NCBI RefSeq assembly: GCF_003057965.1 | Contig: NZ_CP020921.1 | Location: forward strand, 186,001-250,000 | Reading direction: 5' to 3' | DNA: 64,000 bases | Origin: Thermodesulfobium acidiphilum | Lineage (GTDB): Bacteria; Thermodesulfobiota; Thermodesulfobiia; Thermodesulfobiales; Thermodesulfobiaceae | Part shown: piece after piece, positions 33,173 through 41,634 of the stretch | How positions within the stretch are numbered: the first letter of the stretch is position 1 | Layout: every line of letters starts with the position of its first letter | Translations under genes and position numbers: made by a program | The notes under the pieces: generated by a model | Told to the model about the DNA's origin: nothing | Database searches by the model: none | The model's input: the letters and a program-made list of their open reading frames with translations, nothing else

Positions 33173-34319
33173 AACGATAGAGGAGATTAACGAGAAGATT
33201 AGTAAAGATGAGGTTGTAGTTTTAACTGCTAAAGAGGCTTATGATCTTGTTAAAGAAGAGGGAGTCAAAAAAGCTGCTTCACAGGTAGATATTGTTACTA
33301 CGGGAACTTTTGGAGCTATGTGTTCATCCGGGGTATTCTTAAATTTTGGTCACACTGAGCCTCCTTTAAAGATGGAAACTGTAAAGTTGAATTCAGTTTC
33401 AGCTTATGGTTATATTGCTGCAGTTGATGCTTATCTTGGTGCTACTGCTAGATCTTCTGAAAATCCAGAATATGGCGGTGCACATGTGATTGAAGATCTT
33501 TTGTCAGGTAAAAGAATTAGACTTGAAGCTTCAGGTACTGGTACTGATTGTTATCCTAAAAAAGACTTAGATACAAAGATAACTCTTGATCAAATAAATG
33601 AAGCAATAATGTTTAATCCAAGAAATTGCTATCAAAATTATGCTGCAGCAACTAACTCTTCTGACACAAGACTATATACCTATATGGGGGCGCTTTTGCC
33701 AAAATATGGCAACGTTAATTATGCTACATGCGGAATGTGGTCTCCATTACTCAAAGATCCTGAGTATAGGACAATAGGTATAGGAACGAGGATTTTTTTT
33801 GGCGGGTCTATAGGTTATGTGGCGTGGCACGGTACTCAACACAATTCGTCAAAACCTAGAGATGAAAATAATTTGCCAATTGGACCTGCTGGTACGCTCG
33901 CCTTAATTGGAAATTTGAAAGCTATGAACAAAAGATATGTTAGAGGGGCATACTTTGAAGGTTATGGAGTATCTTTAATGATGGGAGTAGGCATACCTAT
34001 CCCAGTAATAGATGAAGATATGATGCAGCAGTTATCTCTTGGCAATGAGGATATAAAAACAGTAATTGTTGATTATTCTGTTGCTTCGCGTTCGCGACCA
34101 ATTGTGAGAGAAGTAAGTTATCAGGAATTAAGAAGCGGTTTTGTTGAAATACATGGAAGAAAGGTACCAACAGGTTCTACCTCTTCGTGGGCACTGGCAA
34201 GAGAGATAGCTACAGTTTTGAAACAGATGATCCTGGAAAAGAGGTTTTTCTTAAGTGAGCCAGTAGAGCCATTGCCTAAGGATAGAATAGTAAAGCCATT
34301 GGAGGTAAGGAGAAGATGA
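33165..34319 (+). CDS. L-aspartate semialdehyde sulfurtransferase (DUF39, homocysteine biosynthesis)
   Basis: The GTG at 33165 follows GGAGGG by 8 nt, giving 384 residues. The protein is DUF39 throughout: VVVLTAKEAYDLV, TGTFGAMCSSGVFLNFGHTEPP, the Cys-containing GTDCYPKK and RNCYQNYAAATNSS, and the C-terminal KVPTGSTSSWALAREIA. In methanogens this family, with an NIL-ferredoxin partner, converts aspartate semialdehyde to homocysteine using sulfide-derived sulfur, without O-acyl homoserine. Some archaeal members carry CBS domains; this one does not. It overlaps lysC upstream and the ferredoxin gene downstream, so supply of aspartyl phosphate and sulfur transfer are encoded together. Confidence 0.9.
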   Translation: MIRTIEEINEKISKDEVVVLTAKEAYDLVKEEGVKKAASQVDIVTTGTFGAMCSSGVFLNFGHTEPPLKMETVKLNSVSAYGYIAAVDAYLGATARSSENPEYGGAHVIEDLLSGKRIRLEASGTGTDCYPKKDLDTKITLDQINEAIMFNPRNCYQNYAAATNSSDTRLYTYMGALLPKYGNVNYATCGMWSPLLKDPEYRTIGIGTRIFFGGSIGYVAWHGTQHNSSKPRDENNLPIGPAGTLALIGNLKAMNKRYVRGAYFEGYGVSLMMGVGIPIPVIDEDMMQQLSLGNEDIKTVIVDYSVASRSRPIVREVSYQELRSGFVEIHGRKVPTGSTSSWALAREIATVLKQMILEKRFFLSEPVEPLPKDRIVKPLEVRRR

Positions 34320-34732
34320 GCACAGAGATTGTTAAAAAGAAACTAATATTGAGTTTTTCTCCTGAACTCGCTGAGCTTCCGATTACATATCACCTCGTAA
34401 AGGACTTTGATCTTGTGGTTAATATTCTTAGAGCTCAGATATCTCCAGAAAAAGAGGGGAGATTGATGCTCGAGATTGAAGGCGAAAAGGGGAAACTTGA
34501 AAGAGGTATTAGCTATTTGCAGAGTAACAAGATCAGAGTGGACTCTCTTGAAAAGGAATTGTTTCACGATAAAGATCTTTGCGTGAATTGTGGACTTTGC
34601 GTTGGCGTATGTGCAAGCAGAGCTCTAGTTCTTGATGAGAACGATGAACTTAAATTTATAAAAGAGAAGTGTGTAATGTGTGGTATATGTGTAAAGATCT
34701 GTCCGAGAAGGGCTTTTAAGATAGAGTTATAG
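34316..34732 (+). CDS. NIL-domain 2[4Fe-4S] ferredoxin of the homocysteine pathway
   Basis: The 138-residue protein has an N-terminal NIL domain (about 8-78) and two four-iron cluster motifs, CVNCGLCVGVCASRAL and CVMCGICVKICPRRAF (about 92-135). This is the architecture of the partner of the DUF39 sulfurtransferase in methanogens, thought to provide electrons or handle sulfur during homocysteine formation. Its ATG overlaps the DUF39 stop (ATGA). Every cluster cysteine is present. A promoter-like sequence for tRNA-Gln follows right after its stop. Confidence 0.92.
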   Translation: MSTEIVKKKLILSFSPELAELPITYHLVKDFDLVVNILRAQISPEKEGRLMLEIEGEKGKLERGISYLQSNKIRVDSLEKELFHDKDLCVNCGLCVGVCASRALVLDENDELKFIKEKCVMCGICVKICPRRAFKIEL

Positions 34733-34742
34733 TATTTTCATC

Positions 34743-34771
34743 TTTAAGAATTTAAGAAATTTTGTTATAAT
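34743..34771 (+). promoter_or_regulatory. Promoter of tRNA-Gln
   Basis: TTTAAG (34743-34748) and a perfect TATAAT (34766-34771) are 17 bp apart, with the tRNA starting 15 nt later. The -35 is weak, the -10 perfect. Confidence 0.5.
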
Positions 34772-34786
34772 TTAATGCTTAGAGTT

Positions 34787-34861
34787 TGGGGAGTAGCCAA
34801 GCGGTAAGGCACTGGCCTTTGGAGCCAGCATCCGGTGGTTCGAATCCACCCTCCCCAGCCA
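34787..34861 (+). tRNA. tRNA-Gln (anticodon UUG)
   Basis: The 75-nt cloverleaf has acceptor TGGGGAG/CTCCCCA, the anticodon stem CTGGC/GCCAG with loop CTTTGGA (anticodon TTG), T arm GGTGG-TTCGAAT-CCACC, discriminator G and encoded CCA. A short T run follows. It lies between the ferredoxin gene and the PfkB kinase gene. Confidence 0.97.
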
Positions 34862-34901
34862 TTTCTTTTTTTGAATTTAATTAAAAATTTAAGGGGGAAA
34901 G

Positions 34902-35831
34902 ATGATATACACAATAACTTTAAATCCAGCTCTTGACAGACAGATATGGGTTGAAGACATAAAGTATGACGAATCAAATAGAATTGTTCGTGAAGCTACT
35001 TATGCAGGTGGAAAAGGAATAGATGTTTCCAGAGTTCTTGCTAATTTTGGAGCCGATAACGTTGCCTTAGGATTCGTTGGTGGTTTTTCTGGAGAAGAGC
35101 TTGAGGGCAGATTGCTTAACGATGGCGTAAGGTGCAATTTTACTTATATTTCTGCTAACACGAGGACAAATATAGTTTTAAACGACGAAAAGACAAAATC
35201 TCAAACTCTTTTTAATGCTATAGGTCCTGAGATACAGCCGCAAGATTTAATGAGGCTTATAAAACAGATTCAAAATCTCTCTAACCCTGAATACGTTATC
35301 ATTAGTGGCAGTTTGCCTGTTGGTGTTCAACCAGCTTTTTATAACAAACTTATAGATATAGCCAAAGAGATTGGTGCGAAAGTGGTTTTTGATACTGATG
35401 GCAAAGCTATGAAAGTTGGTCTTTCCAGTAAACCTCATGTAATAAAGCCGAATATTCACGAATTAGAAAGATTGGTAGACAAAAAACTTAAATATGTACC
35501 TGAAATTGCTCAGGAAGCAAGATCTATTTGTAAGAGAGGAATTAGTATAGTATTGGTTTCTATGGGTGCAAATGGAATGCTTTGCATCAGCTCTACAGAA
35601 GAATATTGGGCATTTCCTCCACCTGTTAGTGTTCAAAATACCATTGGTGCAGGTGATTCCTCTGTTGCAGGTTTTGTATTGGCATTGAAGGAGGGCAAAA
35701 GTTTAAAAGAAGCTCTTGCTTTTGCCGTGGCAGCTGGAACAGCTACTACTACGAGGCCAGGTACAGCAGTTTGTTTGCCTGAAGATGTAGAAGCTATTTA
35801 TCCAAATGTAACTTTCAGAGATATTGTTTAA
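34902..35831 (+). CDS. PfkB-family sugar-phosphate kinase, 1-phosphofructokinase type
   Basis: The 309-residue protein is a ribokinase-superfamily kinase: MIYTITLNPALDRQIWV at the N-terminus, the GGKGIDVSRVLANFG signature near residue 37, IISGSLP, and the catalytic NTIGAGDSSVAGFV near 247. The opening TLNPALD is typical of FruK, LacC and PfkB, so the substrate is fructose-1-phosphate, tagatose-6-phosphate or fructose-6-phosphate. No PTS genes or fruR are next to it, so it might serve glycolysis as a minor 6-phosphofructokinase. AAGGGGG precedes the ATG. Confidence 0.88.
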   Translation: MIYTITLNPALDRQIWVEDIKYDESNRIVREATYAGGKGIDVSRVLANFGADNVALGFVGGFSGEELEGRLLNDGVRCNFTYISANTRTNIVLNDEKTKSQTLFNAIGPEIQPQDLMRLIKQIQNLSNPEYVIISGSLPVGVQPAFYNKLIDIAKEIGAKVVFDTDGKAMKVGLSSKPHVIKPNIHELERLVDKKLKYVPEIAQEARSICKRGISIVLVSMGANGMLCISSTEEYWAFPPPVSVQNTIGAGDSSVAGFVLALKEGKSLKEALAFAVAAGTATTTRPGTAVCLPEDVEAIYPNVTFRDIV

Positions 35832-35879
35832 GATATATAAATAACTTTTTATAAATTTTGTTATGATAAAATATCTTTT

Positions 35880-35973
35880 GGGAGAGTATGTGTCCTGGTG
35901 GATGCCGTGGCCTTCAAAGCCACTGTGGGGTCGAAAGGCTCCGGGTGGGTTCGATTCCCTCACTCTCCCGCCA
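35880..35973 (+). tRNA. selC: tRNA-Sec (selenocysteine, anticodon UCA)
   Basis: The 94-nt sequence has the 8-bp acceptor stem typical of bacterial tRNA-Sec (GGGAGAGT/ACTCTCCC), anticodon stem GTGGC/GCCAC with loop CTTCAAA (anticodon TCA, reads UGA), a long variable arm (about 36 bases between anticodon stem and T arm start), the T loop TTCGATT, discriminator G and encoded CCA. It lies 20 nt upstream of selB, so tRNA and elongation factor are probably made from one transcript. It shows that this organism decodes UGA as selenocysteine in some genes. Confidence 0.97.
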
Positions 35974-35993
35974 AAATCTGATGCGAGTGGTGA

Positions 35994-37874
35994 ATGAGAG
36001 ATTTTATTTTAGGAACTGCAGGCCACATAGATCACGGTAAAACTGAATTAATTGCAAGATTGACCGGGAGAAGAACTGAACGTTTCCCTGAAGAGAGAAT
36101 CAGGGGTATGACTATTGACATTGGATTCTCCAGTTTAAAATTGCCATGTGGAAAGACACTAGGTATTGTAGATGTTCCAGGACACGAACGGTTTATTGAT
36201 AATATGCTTGTAGGTTCGGCAGGTGTTGATCTTGCTCTTTTGGTAGTGGCAGCTGATGAAGGAATAAAAGAGCAAACTAGAGAACACTTTGAAATATTAA
36301 AGCTTTTAGAAGTTAAAGATGGTTTGGTCGTTATTACAAAAAAGGATTTAGTTGATGAGGAACTACTAGAATACCTAAAGGAAGAGATAAAAGATTTTGT
36401 TAAAGGTAGTTTTTTGGAAAATAATCCTATAATTTGTGCCTCTTCAGTAACGGGTGAAGGGTTTGATGAAATATTAAGAGTATTAAATGACAAGGTAGAA
36501 CTTCTTTATTCAAAGGAATATGATGATAACGAAAAGCCTTTCAGGCTTTTTATAGATAGAAAATTTAAAATTAAGGGCTTTGGGCTTGTTGTGACTGGTA
36601 CTGTTTATTCTGGAAGTATAAGGGTAGGTGATTCTTTAGAAATATTACCATTTAAAGATACTGTCAGAGTAAAAAATCTTGAAAGCCATTTTAGAAAGGT
36701 TCAGGAAGGTCACACTGGTATGAGGTTAGCTGTAAATATTAATACTACTCTGGATGAAAGTTTTGTTACAAGAGGGAAAGTGCTTGTTGAGAAGAATTAT
36801 TATAAAGAATCTACAAAATTTGTAGGATTTTTGAACATTTTAAATTCGTATGAAAATCTTAAAAACAACAAAAGAGTTCATTTATATGTAGGTTCGTCTT
36901 CAAGTGTATGTAGGCTAACTCTTTATGATGATCTTTTAGAAGGGAAAACGTCATACATTGTAAAACTCTCCTGCCAAAATCCTATTTGTGCAGTAAGAGG
37001 TGATAAGTTTATTTTAAGAGATCCATCAGCAAAAAAAACGCTTGGTGGAGGAGTAATATTAGATAATGAACAAGTTAAGTTAAAGGATTTACCTGGATAT
37101 TTGAACGATAAGACAATTATTGACAAAAAAGACTTGAGTTTAAATATTTCTAAAGTAGTTGAAAGAAAGGGCATTGTAGAGCTTTTCGATCTTGCAAAGA
37201 AAGTTAATTATAAATCTGAGTACGTTAAAAAATTTATTTCTGAAACTTCCTTAAACACCTTTGAAAGTGATGGTAAGATTTATTTATTTAGCTATGACTA
37301 TCAGAAAAGCTTGTTTGAAAAGTTGGAAGATATTATCTTTGAAATAGAATCAAAAAATCCTTTTCAAACTCAGATATCAAAGGAGGAGATATTAAAAAAG
37401 TTAGACTCTCCGATTGCTCAAAATATTATTGACAAATATGCAAAAAAGAAAGGATATCTTGTTGACAAAACATATTTATTAAAAGAAAGGGTTTCTAATG
37501 AAGTTCTGTCAATGGTTGATGAAGTTGAGAGGGATATTAAGAATTTAGGGTTTTCTGTCTTGCCACTCGATGAAATAAGCCTAAAATACAAGGATAAAAA
37601 GGCTTTTAATAGCGTAGTAGCAATTCTTAAGAGAACTCAAAAAATTTTACAGGTTTCTATTTCTCCTGAAATATACATACACTCTTCAACTTTAGAGAGG
37701 TTGATTGATTTATTAAAAGATTTTTTTCAAAGGAACAATGAACTTAGCGTTTCAGATTTTAAAGAACTTACAAATACTACGAGAAAGTTTTCTATTCCTC
37801 TTCTTGAATTTTGTGATAAGATGAGTTTTACTAAAAGAGTTGGAAATATTAGACAAAAAGGAAAGAAATTATAG
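35994..37874 (+). CDS. selB: Selenocysteine-specific elongation factor SelB
   Basis: The 626-residue protein begins with an EF-Tu-like GTPase: GTAGHIDHGKTELI (G1), DVPGHERFIDNML (G3) and TKKDLVD (G4, the SelB form of NKxD). Beta-barrel domains follow to about 350, then the C-terminal winged helices that bind the SECIS hairpin in mRNA (about 390-626). It delivers Sec-tRNA to UGA codons. It starts 20 nt after the tRNA-Sec gene, and tatC begins at the next base after its stop. SelA and SelD genes are not in the window. Confidence 0.97.
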   Translation: MRDFILGTAGHIDHGKTELIARLTGRRTERFPEERIRGMTIDIGFSSLKLPCGKTLGIVDVPGHERFIDNMLVGSAGVDLALLVVAADEGIKEQTREHFEILKLLEVKDGLVVITKKDLVDEELLEYLKEEIKDFVKGSFLENNPIICASSVTGEGFDEILRVLNDKVELLYSKEYDDNEKPFRLFIDRKFKIKGFGLVVTGTVYSGSIRVGDSLEILPFKDTVRVKNLESHFRKVQEGHTGMRLAVNINTTLDESFVTRGKVLVEKNYYKESTKFVGFLNILNSYENLKNNKRVHLYVGSSSSVCRLTLYDDLLEGKTSYIVKLSCQNPICAVRGDKFILRDPSAKKTLGGGVILDNEQVKLKDLPGYLNDKTIIDKKDLSLNISKVVERKGIVELFDLAKKVNYKSEYVKKFISETSLNTFESDGKIYLFSYDYQKSLFEKLEDIIFEIESKNPFQTQISKEEILKKLDSPIAQNIIDKYAKKKGYLVDKTYLLKERVSNEVLSMVDEVERDIKNLGFSVLPLDEISLKYKDKKAFNSVVAILKRTQKILQVSISPEIYIHSSTLERLIDLLKDFFQRNNELSVSDFKELTNTTRKFSIPLLEFCDKMSFTKRVGNIRQKGKKL

Positions 37875-38594
37875 GTGCTAAATAACCTGGATTTAGATAT
37901 CGAAAGGCTTCATAAGTCCTTTTGGATTCTTTTAAAGCGCTTTAGAAATTTGTTCTTTATATCAGCAATTTTAATAGCAATTGGAGCTGTGATAACCTAT
38001 TTTTCAATACCCTACTTTATGGAATACATCTCAAAACCAGTAGGCAAACTTATATTCCTTACTCCTATCGAAGCGTTTATGACGCAGATGAAATTATGTT
38101 TAATGGGGGGAATATATTTGGCCTGGCCTTATATAATTTTCTATTTCTCAAAAAATTTTATATTGCCTACTAAAATTATTTCTAAAAAGACAATGTGGAT
38201 TGGAATAATTTTTGCTGTTTTGCTTTTTTATTCAGGTTCTTTGTTTGCGTTTTTTGTTATCTTTCCTGTTGGTATCAGGTTTCTCCTGAGTTTTGGTGCG
38301 CCTGAAATTGAACCATTGTTTTCTATAGGCAAATATGTAACGTTTGTTTCTATGTTTGTTTTTATTTTTGGTTTACTTTTTGAAATGCCAATTGTGCTTT
38401 TGGCTTTGGTTAGACTTGGCATAATAAATTCAAAACAACTTGCTTCTCAGAGAAAGAGAGCAATACTAGGCTTTTTTATACTTGCAATGCTAGTTAGCCC
38501 CAGTACTGATGTATTTACTCAATGTACTATGGCAATTCCATTGGTTGTTCTTTATGAAATAACTATTTGGATAGCAAGATTGTGGAAAAAATAA
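37875..38594 (+). CDS. tatC: Sec-independent protein translocase TatC
   Basis: The 239-residue membrane protein has six helices and the TatC features LTPIEAFMTQMKLCLMGG, FALLFxxG-like FGLLFEMPIVLLAL, and SPSTDVFTQCTMAIPL with the conserved Asp near the end. It is the twin-arginine signal receptor and pore subunit for exporting folded, cofactor-loaded proteins. GTG start with no gap after selB; a 28-nt or 13-nt overlap with the next gene depending on which start that gene uses. The tatA gene follows two genes later. Confidence 0.93.
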   Translation: MLNNLDLDIERLHKSFWILLKRFRNLFFISAILIAIGAVITYFSIPYFMEYISKPVGKLIFLTPIEAFMTQMKLCLMGGIYLAWPYIIFYFSKNFILPTKIISKKTMWIGIIFAVLLFYSGSLFAFFVIFPVGIRFLLSFGAPEIEPLFSIGKYVTFVSMFVFIFGLLFEMPIVLLALVRLGIINSKQLASQRKRAILGFFILAMLVSPSTDVFTQCTMAIPLVVLYEITIWIARLWKK

Positions 38595-39943
38595 AATTTT
38601 CCATAGCTATTTTGTCTGGTGGAAAAAGTTCTCGAATGGGGCAGGAAAAATCTTTAGTTGAATTTGATGGCAAGACTATGATAGAAAGGATTATTGAAGA
38701 GCTTTCATCGATTTCAGATGATATATTTTTAATTACTAACAAAGAAGATCTTTATTCTTTTCTAAATCTTGAAAAGTTTCCAGATATATATAAAGACTCT
38801 GGTCCACTGGCGGGGATTCATAGTGCTCTTAAACATTCAAAAAATCAGAAAGTGCTTATCTTGAGTTGTGATATGCCATTCGTAAACAAAAATTTTGCAC
38901 TTTATTTATTTGATCAATCAACTGATTATGATGTAACAGTACCTGTCTATAGAGGGTCTTATGAACCACTCTTTGCAATATATGACAAAAAAATTGTTGA
39001 TGTTATTGAAGTTCACCTAAAAAAGAATGAACGAAAAATAATTTCTTTTTATCCGGATGTAAAAGTGAAAAAAATAGAAGAAGACGAGATGTCAGATCGC
39101 TTTGACTGTGAGCTCTTGTTTTTTAACGTAAACACTCCGTCTGATCTAGAATATGCCAGACAGATTCTAAAGCTGAACTTAAATATATCCCCTTTGGAAA
39201 GAATAAAGGTGTCTAATTATAGGGATGGCTTATTAGAAGAGTCAAAAATATTTGTTCCTTGCGAAGAAGAGATAGATATTTATGTTAATAATAATTTTTT
39301 TATCTCATCAAGACTGTCGCCGACACATTTGACTGAATATATAAAGGGTTTTTTGTTCAGTGAGGGAGTAGTAGCATCTAAAGATGATATTAAGGATATC
39401 AAGATAATAAATAAAAAAGTATTCGTAGAATTAGCATACCCATTTAACAAACAAGAAATGATTCTCACATCTGGTTGCTTTGGTGGCAAATCTTTTAGAA
39501 GTATGAAAAAGCAAAATTTGCCAATAATAAAGAGCGAATTTAGAGTTAGTCTGGAAACAATTTTTAAGAGGTTGAGAGATTTTTTGCATACAAATAACCT
39601 TTATAGAATAAGTGGTGGGATACACGCTGCTGCGCTTTCCACAAAGGATTCGCTTCTTTTTCTATGTGAAGATATAGGCAGACACAGTGCTGTTGATAAG
39701 GCTATTGGTTGGGCATTAGAAAAAGAGATATCCGACGTATTTTTGTTTGTTACCGGAAGAGTTTCTTCCGAGATGGCTATGAAAGCTATCTATTTTGGCA
39801 TTCCAATTATTGTTTCTATGACAGCGGCCTCAAACGTTGCAATAGATTTTTGTAATTTTTCTAATGTTACTCTAATTGGTTATGCTAAAATGAATAGTTG
39901 TAAAATATATACAAATAGACAGAGAATTCTGGAGGTGTTTTAA
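38582..39943 (+). CDS. MobA-FdhD fusion (molybdenum cofactor guanylyltransferase plus formate dehydrogenase sulfur carrier)
   Basis: The N-terminal part (about 1-195) is MobA: FSIAILSGGKSSRMGQEKSL nucleotide motif, DSGPLAGIHSAL, LSCDMPFV. The C-terminal part (about 200-453) is FdhD: LSPTHLTEYIKGFLFSEG, TSGCFGGKSF (single Cys of the sulfur-transfer loop), GGIHAAALS, EDIGRHSAVDKAIG, TGRVSSEMAMKA. MobA links GMP to molybdopterin; FdhD passes sulfur from IscS to the bis-MGD cofactor of formate dehydrogenase. The fusion places two successive maturation steps in one polypeptide. The GTG at 38582 overlaps tatC by 13 nt; a TTG at 38567 is also possible. Confidence 0.93.
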   Translation: MEKIKFSIAILSGGKSSRMGQEKSLVEFDGKTMIERIIEELSSISDDIFLITNKEDLYSFLNLEKFPDIYKDSGPLAGIHSALKHSKNQKVLILSCDMPFVNKNFALYLFDQSTDYDVTVPVYRGSYEPLFAIYDKKIVDVIEVHLKKNERKIISFYPDVKVKKIEEDEMSDRFDCELLFFNVNTPSDLEYARQILKLNLNISPLERIKVSNYRDGLLEESKIFVPCEEEIDIYVNNNFFISSRLSPTHLTEYIKGFLFSEGVVASKDDIKDIKIINKKVFVELAYPFNKQEMILTSGCFGGKSFRSMKKQNLPIIKSEFRVSLETIFKRLRDFLHTNNLYRISGGIHAAALSTKDSLLFLCEDIGRHSAVDKAIGWALEKEISDVFLFVTGRVSSEMAMKAIYFGIPIIVSMTAASNVAIDFCNFSNVTLIGYAKMNSCKIYTNRQRILEVF

Positions 39944-40153
39944 ATGATCGGTACCCAGGAGTTAGTTATTGTTCTGGTAATAGCTTTAATCTTGTTTGGC
40001 CCAAGCAGGTTGCCAGAACTAGGAAATTCTGTTGGTAAGGCTATAAAGTCTTTCAAAGAGGGAATGGACGAGGTTACACAAGAACCCAAAAAGGAAGAGA
40101 AAAAAGATGCTACAGAGATTAGCGCAAAGGTTGAGGATAGCGAGAAAAAGTAA
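39944..40153 (+). CDS. tatA: Twin-arginine translocase subunit TatA/TatE
   Basis: The 69-residue protein has the TatA form: a short membrane helix (about 6-20), the FGPSRLPELG hinge, an amphipathic helix (NSVGKAIKSFKEG) and a charged tail with many Lys and Glu. It multimerises with TatC to form the transport channel. The ATG immediately follows the MobA-FdhD stop, with GGAGG in the preceding codons. It closes the tRNA-Sec-selB-tatC-mobA/fdhD-tatA run. The next gene is convergent, 7 nt away. Confidence 0.95.
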   Translation: MIGTQELVIVLVIALILFGPSRLPELGNSVGKAIKSFKEGMDEVTQEPKKEEKKDATEISAKVEDSEKK

Positions 40154-40160
40154 AGAACTT

Positions 40161-41480
40161 TTAATGTAGTCTTAAAACAAAATTTATCAAAAAGGCGATT
40201 GCAATAACTAAAGAAACGAGGTTGATCTCTTTAAATTTTCCAGCTAATGCTTTTAGTGATACGTAAGATATAAAACCAGCAGCAATTCCGTTTGCGATTG
40301 AAAAAGAAAGTGGCATTAATATAATCGTCATAAAAGCGGGGAAGCTTTCTGTCAAATCTGAAAAATCTATTCTGTGAATTTCTGAAAACATGAGGGTGCC
40401 CACCATTATTAAAGCTGGTGAGGTAGCGACAGCAGGCACTATTCCGATAAGAGGGGTAAAAATTACTGCAAGTCCAAAGCATAATGCTACGACTAGAGCA
40501 CTAAGGCCAGTCCTTCCTCCTTCTGCAATGCCAGCTGCACTTTCTATGTATGAGGTAACAGTGGAAGTGCCTAAAATTGCACTGATCATGGTTCCTATTG
40601 AGTCTGATACAAGAGCCTTATTTAAGTTTGGTATATTACCATCTCTGTCAATAATCTTTCCCTTTGTGGTAAGGCCTATAAGAGTTCCCATATTATCAAA
40701 GAGTTCTACTATCGAAAAAGTAAATATTATTCCCAATATTCCGTAATGAATTGCTCCTAATAAATTCATTTTTAATAATGTATCTGATACGTTTGGCACA
40801 GAAAAAGAGATAAGGTTACTTACTGAAGTAGGTGCTTTTGTTATACCAAATATTATTGAAAACAAAGTGGTCAAAAGAATGCCTATTAAGATTGCGCCCT
40901 TTGTGCCCTTGCTCATTAAAGTTGCCGTGATAAGCAATCCTAATAATGCAACGAGAACGCCAGGCGATAATAGATGCCCAAAAGACACCAAAGTGTCTTT
41001 GTTTTCTACTATTATTCCTGCATTTTTAAAACCTATAAGGGCAATAAAAAGGCCTATGCCGACTGCTATAGAAGTCCTGAGAACCGTTGGAATGCCCATA
41101 AAGATTGCTTTTCTAATGTTTGTGATGCTTAAAATAAAGAAAAATATTCCTGAAACAAAAACAGCTCCTAAAGCAGTTTCCCAGGGTAGTCCCATTCCTA
41201 TTACTACAGTATATGTGAAGAAAGCATTTAAACCCATGCCAGGCGCTACAGCTATTGGCAGATTTGCCCAAAGACCCATTAAAAGTGTTGCAATTATAGT
41301 AGAATAAATTGTTGCTCCAATTGCAGCTTCTTTAGGTATGCCTGCCTGAGAAAGTATTGTTGGATTTACAAAGATGATATAAGATAGCGTAATGAAAGTT
41401 GTAAAACCAGCAATAATTTCAATTTTGATGTTTGTTTTTCTAGAATTTAGATGAAAGACTTTTTCCATCAGATCTATCAT
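40161..41480 (-). CDS. Purine (guanine/hypoxanthine) permease, NCS2/AzgA family
   Basis: The 439-residue protein has about 12 membrane segments and AzgA-group motifs: EIIAGFTTFITLSYIIFVNP near the start, VAPGMGLNAFFTY, and the SYIESAAGIAEGGRTGLSALV stretch near 320. Characterised relatives (PbuG, PbuO, AdeQ) import guanine, hypoxanthine or adenine by proton symport. ATG at 41480 behind GAGGTG on the minus strand. It is transcribed alone, convergent with tatA and divergent from typA over 154 bases. Confidence 0.92.
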   Translation of the reverse strand: MIDLMEKVFHLNSRKTNIKIEIIAGFTTFITLSYIIFVNPTILSQAGIPKEAAIGATIYSTIIATLLMGLWANLPIAVAPGMGLNAFFTYTVVIGMGLPWETALGAVFVSGIFFFILSITNIRKAIFMGIPTVLRTSIAVGIGLFIALIGFKNAGIIVENKDTLVSFGHLLSPGVLVALLGLLITATLMSKGTKGAILIGILLTTLFSIIFGITKAPTSVSNLISFSVPNVSDTLLKMNLLGAIHYGILGIIFTFSIVELFDNMGTLIGLTTKGKIIDRDGNIPNLNKALVSDSIGTMISAILGTSTVTSYIESAAGIAEGGRTGLSALVVALCFGLAVIFTPLIGIVPAVATSPALIMVGTLMFSEIHRIDFSDLTESFPAFMTIILMPLSFSIANGIAAGFISYVSLKALAGKFKEINLVSLVIAIAFLINFVLRLH

Positions 41481-41634
41481 AAATTTTCACCTCGAAAAAA
41501 TATAATCTATATATTTTACATCTTTGTGAAAAAACTTAAATAGAAATATGTTTTAATATTTTTGTAGAAATTATTTCTTAAGTGAATTAAAATGTTAATC
41601 TAAAATTTTAAATAAGTAATTTTGGAGGTAGAGC

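Noticed and set aside
36032-36493. 153-codon open frame on the minus strand
   Set aside because: It is antisense to the GTPase domain of selB, rich in Ser and Thr as expected for a shadow of Glu/Lys-rich coding, and has no ribosome-binding site.
35994-37874. A selenoprotein gene with in-frame TGA near tRNA-Sec
   Set aside because: All genes near tRNA-Sec have normal lengths and end at family-typical positions, so no read-through TGA could be supported in this window.
40867-41307. 146-codon open frame on the plus strand
   Set aside because: It lies entirely antisense within the purine permease gene; its Pro/Ile/Thr-rich composition is the reverse image of membrane helices.
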